Origin: Persicaria tinctoria
Lineage: Eukaryota; Streptophyta; Magnoliopsida; Caryophyllales; Polygonaceae
NCBI GenBank assembly: GCA_037127255.1
Contig: JBANSL010000012.1
Span: 38,555,115 to 38,619,114 of the forward strand
DNA: 64,000 nucleotides
Direction: 5' to 3'
The stretch's first letter is position 1. Every line of letters starts with the position of its first letter. Both the position numbers and the translations under genes were made by a program. Shown here piece after piece: positions 58,434 through 64,000 of this stretch. The notes under the pieces are model-generated. The model saw only the letters and a program-made list of their open reading frames with translations. It had not been told where the DNA came from and did no database searches.

Positions 58434-60541
58434 TGTTTGTTTGCAGGAGGATGGTCAAGTATGAAATAAATATAGAATAAAGTTCAGACTGACTTCCCTG
58501 TCTCAGCAAATAAATACAAGACTTCCTCCCGTTGTAGTAGAAGGTTGTCAGGATCGAATCCACGAGGAAGCACGTCAGCAGTTCTTAGGTAGCAACAGAT
58601 TCTCACAGACAAGCAGCAGAAAAGACAGAAAGAAAGAAATAAAAGCAAAACAGAAGATAACGAAAGAATGTAAAGAACAAAAGCAAGCGAAAGTAAAGAA
58701 CAAAGCAAGGCAGCAACTTTACTCGATCTCGACAAGCAGTAACTCGAGATCGACAAGGAACAGTAAACGACAGAAACTGCAAAGCGATGACAGAAGCAGA
58801 AAATCAACTCGACATAGACCAAAACCGTACTCGATATCGACTAGGGTCCTACTCGACATCGACGAGACTTCTCCTCGGTATCGACTAGAAAACTCAAAAA
58901 ACTTAAATCGCAAATTTAGAACCAAAACTCAGATTTTTGACAGAAATAAATCAATATAATAAAAGACATCCAAGGCCAGGGTATCAACACCACAACGATA
59001 ACCATGCAAAGTAACACATAAAGGCATAAAAGATCATGCTTTCCATCAAACAACTTTCGTTACTAACAAATAGGCATATAGAGGCTTTCGCATAAACCCT
59101 AATTGTTACTAACCCTTTTCACATAATTAATCCAATTTGCATTAAGATCACTTTCGCTTCAATAATACAAACAAGGATCACCTTCAACTCTCGCAAAAGA
59201 ATCATGCTTATAAGGATAGAAGACGAATTGCACAAAAAGATCTGACCTTTACTGCATCTCCTCACATGGCCACCGTCGGGCTCACCCCAGCCCCAGAAGT
59301 GGGTGGACTACTCACGCCTCATCGCAATCGCAGACATGGATGTATAAAAAGAAACTTGCATTAAACTATATTCAAAAGCCTTTACAATCCCGGCAATCAA
59401 CTTTCGCAGAATGCTAAAACCTTAAAAACCTTAGAACTCCTAAACTGTCTCTGTGGAACTATTTCTCTACCTCTGAAATTGAATCTCTGAATTGGAATGA
59501 ATAAAAAACCAGCCCCTAGGGCTTTATTTATAGCCTTCTATTCCTTGCTAATCAAGGATAGAATCTTCTATCTATATCTAAAACTATATCTAAAACTTTA
59601 ATGATAAATAAAAGCGATAAAGAAATTAAATCTAAAATGGAAAAGATAAATCTAAACTAGGGAATATCTATTCATGTTGATAAATCTTCCTTCCATAGAT
59701 AGATGATGATGTATCTCGGCAATCTCGGATTTCTTCGGCCCCATGGATTCCCAACTCTACTCGGACTGCTCACGGCGACGCGTTTCCAGGACTTGGTCTA
59801 CTCGACATCGACAAGGGCTCGTCGACATCGACTAGGATTCGTTGTCGACTGGTGTTCTCGGTTGACTCTGCTCGACATGGCTCGGATCTGGGCTCTGGGC
59901 GTCGTCGACCTCGACTAGGGTTCCTCGAGATCGAGTAGAGTTGTACTCGAAGATGGTTCTCTGGTGATGTCGAGGACTCCTCCTCGGCGTGGACTCGGAC
60001 TAGGGCATAGTGGCTCGTCGATCTCGACAAGGTCTCATCGACATCGACAAGGGTTGTGCTCGGCGTCTTCGTCCTCGGCTTCTCAATCAGCTTCTCTTCT
60101 TGTCGACTCCGGGCGTGGCGCTGAGGTGTCGTCGATCTCGACTAGGTCGTCCTCGAGATCGAGTAGGGCTCCGGAGCTGGGTTGGTCTGACTCTCGACAC
60201 TGCTCCTAGTCGACAAGGCATGTGTTCGGACATGCTCGTCTAGATCGAGTAAGGCTTACTCGAGATCGAGTAGCCTGGGCTCTCAACTTGATTCGACTGG
60301 TTCCGCTGCTTCTTTGACCTTGGACTTCTGTAGTGGTTTTCCGAGCTTTTCTGACCTTCCTTAGAGTTGCTGTAAAACGTCTCGAATTCTGCGAATTTAA
60401 ACAGAAACTGGTGTAGATTCCATAATTTGGCAAATAAACATAAACTACATAGATTCCGTACTATCTAACCCAAATGCATGTAATGTATGCAGAAAACGAT
60501 ATAAAAGTTGCTGTAAAACGTGACAGATTTAGCTCACAACA
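58434..60541 (-). repeat. 3' LTR of element D
   Basis: 2,108 bp, clearly related to the LTR of C but diverged, with its own set of TCGA-NN-TCGA units at about 58720-58890 and 59790-60270. Confidence 0.85.
59525..59532 (-). promoter_or_regulatory. LTR TATA box (element D)
   Basis: TATAAATA on the minus strand, followed by 'aagccctaggggc' as in Z and C. Confidence 0.65.
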
Positions 60542-60577
60542 AACACCCCATACTTAAGCTTGCTTGTCCTCAAGCAA
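60542..60577 (-). other. LTR-proximal hairpin plus polypurine tract, element D
   Basis: Stem TTGCTTG-TCCT-CAAGCAA (60560-60577) next to 'aacaccccatacttaagc', touching the 3' LTR. Confidence 0.8.
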
Positions 60578-60991
60578 TACCTTTAATTGTCATTCAGGGG
60601 AAGAAATCAAAACTCTCAACATATCAGATTCATTCTTATATAACCCAGCAGTCAATTACCATCCTCGAAAAGGTACTAGTGTCACAAATCCATGCATGTG
60701 CAATTTAAAGAGCAACATCTACTCACAAAAGGAGGGTTATGCAAAAACATTCATAAGTGACAAAGCATTGATAATCAAGAGGACTTTAATTTAAGCTCAA
60801 ATAAGGAGTAGATTAGTAAAAGGCTAAAGGTGGGCAATTTTTGGCAATGTGGTGCTAATGATCCGGGGAAACGGAGTATTTCCAAATTGAATTTCCACAT
60901 TCCTTCTCCATAATATTCATCACCTTTCATAATGCTTTTATCAATAATAATGCTTTTACCTCTCTGACCTCAGCACTGCCTTCTCGCGAGT

Positions 60992-61019
60992 CGCAAACAT
61001 GGGTGTCATGAATGGCCCC
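60992..61019 (-). other. 28-base conserved block, element D
   Basis: Contains AACATGGGTGTCATGAATGG on +. Identical over 28 bases to the blocks in A (first copy) and C. Confidence 0.9.
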
Positions 61020-61712
61020 AGATACTTAGTGCTTTGGACTCCTCACAATGTGTCCCATCTCTCCAAACTATTATCTCAGAGAGCAGGATCAATCTACCTT
61101 TATCTCCTGAGGTGATTGGATTTTCTTTCACTCATTAAATTTTCCATATATTTCAAACAATTTCCTTCCAAACTCCAAATATGATAACAATCACAAACAC
61201 CATATAACATCTCCATAATGTAACATCATTCTCAACATAATCCCTCGATAAGGTAAAGAATGGAAAATATTTGGATCATGTGGAGCAATAATTGAAATAA
61301 GGCATAATATGGCTTTTGTGATGCATAAGCATAGGTAAGGCTAGGATTTCAAACAATGAGCATTATATGGAAATATAAAGTCCTCCATCATCTTATCATG
61401 CAATATGTCAAAAGCAACTTCAAATTTTACCTCCTTCTATGGTTTTCATAAAAATATGCACTTCATTATGACTTCCCTTTACTTGGCAATTTCATGCTAT
61501 ATCTCTAATGAATCCAATTTTGCATCGTCGAGTCCAATATAAGCTTCCATGACATTTATTCAAAATTTTCAATGGGGGTCATTTTTCAAACTTTTGGAAA
61601 ACATGCATATAAGCACATGATTCAATAATGCATTTCCAAAATAGCCATGTAGCAACTCAAAGAAATAATGCACACATGATGTCAAAATATGGCAAATATG
61701 CACAAAGTAAGC

Positions 61713-61756
61713 CCTTCCCCCACCCCATACTTAAACATTACAGTGCCCTCACTGTA
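61713..61756 (-). other. Internal hairpin plus polypurine module, element D
   Basis: Stem TACAGTG-CCCT-CACTGTA (61739-61756), 7 bp, next to 'ccttcccccaccccatac'. C has a shorter version of this stem. Confidence 0.8.
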
Positions 61757-62007
61757 TAAAAACAAGGGTAAAGAAAGAAACTCACTAGACAGGTGTGCAG
61801 GGCCTCTAAATTTCGAATGGAAGAACCTCCTGGGCCGAGTCTGAATGTAGCCTGCTTCTATCCATGGACCTGAAAAGTGTAGAAGACATATACCCATAAT
61901 AGAAAAACTAAAAGTGTTCAAAACCATAAAACAAAGTCTCAAAAGTCCTAAAAAGTCTATGTACAAGCTCTAGATTTTATAGTCGCTAGGCCGACCTTCC
62001 ATTTAGC

Positions 62008-64000
62008 TCAAGGTGGCATTTGCAGGGCCCATGTAGCTTGGGCCTCAAATAAGAGTCCATTCTTGTCCATCAGCTGTAATCCTCCAGAATGGATCTTGTT
62101 CACCACAAAAGGTCCCATCCGCTTCTTGTTGAATTTGTTAGGGAACCAATGATCCTTTGATTTAGAGACATATAGCTTGTCTCCAACTTTATACTCCTTG
62201 GGCTCATCATTGGATATCCTACATAAGCGCACATACCAAGGCAAACCTCTTCCATGTATAGATAGATCTTTAATGGAAATAGGCGAAGAGGGATCCATAC
62301 CTTGGCTTACCTTTGCAGCGACGGAATCGGGGACCACTGTGTTTGGTCGATCACGACTAGGGCTAGTCGATTTCGACGAGTCTGCAAGTTCTGGTGGTGG
62401 GCTGCTCGAGGATGCAGAAGCTGGTGAAGTCGAGGGCTTGTCGACGTCGAGTAGACTACTCGATGTCGAGTAGGGTTCTGCACCTGGTGGCTGCAGCGTC
62501 GAGGAAGCAGGAGCTGGTGGAGCCTGGTGGTGGTCGATCTCGACAAGCCTAGTCGAGATCGATGAGCCTGGTTCGTCTGGTGGAGTCAGCGTCGAAGAAG
62601 GCGAAGTCGAGGAAACCGAGTGGTGGTCGACGTCGAGTAGCTTACTCGATGTCGAGTAGCCCTCAGCTTCTGTGTTGATGCTCGATGACGCTGGTGCTGG
62701 TGGAGGCTTCTGTGTCTTGTCGAGGTCGACTAGGGTCCTCGATATCGAGGAGTTTTGGTCGATCTTGACCCCATACTTAGTTCCTATCAAGGCATCCGAA
62801 AAATAATTAATCCATAACGACGTACCTTCATTTGTGTCGATTGGATTTTCTGCGTCCTCCTTCAGGATTGACATGATCTCCTCCACCTGGGCCTCCATGT
62901 CCCTTTTTTCCAGCTCCTCAGGGGTCATATTTCTGACCTTGGGTTCTCCGCAGGTGATGTAGCCAGCTGAGATAGATTTCACCTCTTCCATTGGACCTGT
63001 ATGCCTTTCAGTTTTATTAAAGGAATACTCAATTACCTCATCGCTGATGTTGAAGGTGAGCACTCCTTTCCTTACGCTTATGTTGGCATCCACCGTCGCC
63101 AAGAAGGGTCTCCCTAGAATAATTGGACAAGCAGGAGGATCTTCTTGCATATCAATAACTAGGAAATCAGCAGGGACAAAGAATTTACCTACTTATACTG
63201 GCACATTGTCCACCATGCATGTTGGGATGACCACAGTATTGTTGGCCATATATAGTCTAGCATCCACAGGCTCCAGGGCACCTATCTTAATCTTGGACCA
63301 AATTGTTAAAGGCATTATACTCACACTTGCTCCAAAATCACATAAAGCATTAATTTTATATGGACCAAATCCAATGGTTATAGCAAACTTACGTGGATCT
63401 GGCCTCTTCTCCAGTATGTCCAAATGGCTGCATTCCTTTGTAATTTCAGCCATCGATCGCTTTTTGCTCAGTATCTCCTTCAGGAACTTGACATATGAGG
63501 GCATTTCATTAAGAGCTTCTGTGAAGGGGATGGTGACGTTGAGTTTCTGAAGCATCTTGATGAAGCGCTGAAATTTCTTTTCTGTCGGGTCCTTTGGAGA
63601 TTTTGTGGGAAAAGGCAGCTTCTTTTTCGGATTCGGAGCCAGAACAGATGTCGGAGGTGCTGCAGCGTTCTCGATCTCGGGTTGACCGTCGTCGATGTCG
63701 AGTAGCCCCTTGTCGATCTCGACCAAATTGGGTGCAGTCGAGTTGCTGTACAATGCAGACGAAGGTTTCTGAAGTTTCTCGTCTACGTCGACTAGGCTCT
63801 CCTCGATGTCGACTACAGTGTTGTCGATGTCGAGTTGCGATTCCTCGTTGTTCTGCTGTTTTCCGACCTCTGGCTCTTGTAGTTGATGTCCGCTTCTGAG
63901 TTTTACAGCAGCGATGTGCCCAGTCTTTCCTTTAGGATTTGGTTCTGAAGACCCAGGGAGCGCACCTGACTGTCTGGTGATTCCTGCTGCCAGCTGACCA
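62008..64000 (-). pseudogene. Gag-protease-integrase-tail polyprotein of element D (partial), one TAA
   Basis: The frame is open from the window edge (GQLAAGITRQSGALPGSSEP) through the gag end with LDIDNTVVDIEESLVDVD repeats, then KKKLPFPTKSPKDP and the gag-protease junction MAEITKECSHLD, where C has a TAG. The protease reads INALCDFGASVSIMPLTIW. A TAA at 63193-63195 follows MVDNVPV, where C has glutamine. The frame then continues with PIILGRPFLATVD, the repeat-rich linker and the integrase-like tail (DKLYVSKSKDHWFPNKFN, GPFVVNKIHSGG). The deletion joint and domain order match C, while the stops differ. Confidence 0.85.
62340..62770 (-). repeat. TCGA-rich imperfect repeats inside the element D coding region
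   Basis: Counterpart of the linker repeats in C. Inverted pairs such as 'tcgatctcgacaagcctagtcgagatcga' (split here as two 11-base halves around 'aagccta') are visible near 62535. Confidence 0.75.

Larger units (their letters stand above)
60578..62007 (-). other. Non-coding 3' region of element D
   Basis: Counterpart of the region in C, without a convincing ORF. It contains the 28-base block and a second conserved block at about 60843-60868. Confidence 0.6.
58434..64000 (-). mobile_element. Athila/Tat-like LTR element D, sister of C (cut by window edge)
   Basis: The 3' LTR (58434-60541) is followed leftwards-to-rightwards by the polypurine module, non-coding region, integrase-like tail, repeat linker, protease and the end of gag, all on the minus strand in the same order as C. 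RT, RNase H and integrase core are missing here too. The 5' LTR and primer site lie beyond the window. Confidence 0.9.

Overview
This window looks like nuclear DNA from a transposon-rich flowering plant, most likely a eudicot. Genes have plant-type introns with GT/AG borders. The mobile elements are plant families: Ty3/gypsy elements of the Athila/Tat type primed by tRNA-Asp, Ty1/copia elements, an L1-type LINE with RNase H, and a Mutator-like element (MULE) carrying a Ulp1 protease. I see no bacterial operons, CRISPR arrays, rRNA genes or complete tRNA genes. The only host-type gene I recognise is a MAP kinase, and it is split by a copia element.

Layout. 1-2.2 kb: part of an Athila-like LTR, then a dead LINE 3' end. 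2.2-5.3 kb: AT-rich DNA with local tandem duplications. About 5.33-14.5 kb: a nearly complete MULE with two convergent genes, a 10-exon DUF1985/Ulp1-protease gene on + and a 3-exon MuDR-type transposase on -. The 7-mer GCTGAAA/TTTCAGC occurs 44 times across it. About 14.58-17.6 kb: a non-autonomous inverted-repeat element whose core holds 20 copies of GTTGTGCAA/TTGCACAAC. About 18-31.6 kb: a long L1-type LINE cut in its reverse transcriptase by a very young LTR element (A, 23629-29022, CACAT target duplication, LTRs that look identical). 31.97-39.6 kb: a MAPK coding region cut by a copia element (32123-38591). 40.2-41.2 kb: a small inverted-repeat element between microsatellites. 41.58-41.82 kb: a short copia LTR remnant. 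41.84-51.11 kb: Athila-like element C. 51.1-57.9 kb: a SINE-like piece, then a gutted copia element whose 3' LTR holds LTR element B (52093-57649). 58.43 kb to the edge: Athila-like element D, minus strand, a sister of C.

How the parts relate. A, B, C and D share a plan: tRNA-Asp primer site, gag-type ORF, no reverse transcriptase, and a long non-coding 3' region bounded by two hairpin-plus-polypurine modules whose stems differ but stay paired. C and D keep gag and protease fused to an integrase-like C-terminal tail and lack RT, RNase H and the integrase core; both copies have this layout, so the deleted form itself was copied. They also carry a repeated TCGA-NN-TCGA unit in the LTRs and in the coding region. 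The strongest candidates for something undescribed are the GCTGAAA array that fills the Ulp1 MULE, the paired hairpin/polypurine modules, and the TCGA-NN-TCGA units. All counts and alignments here were done by eye.
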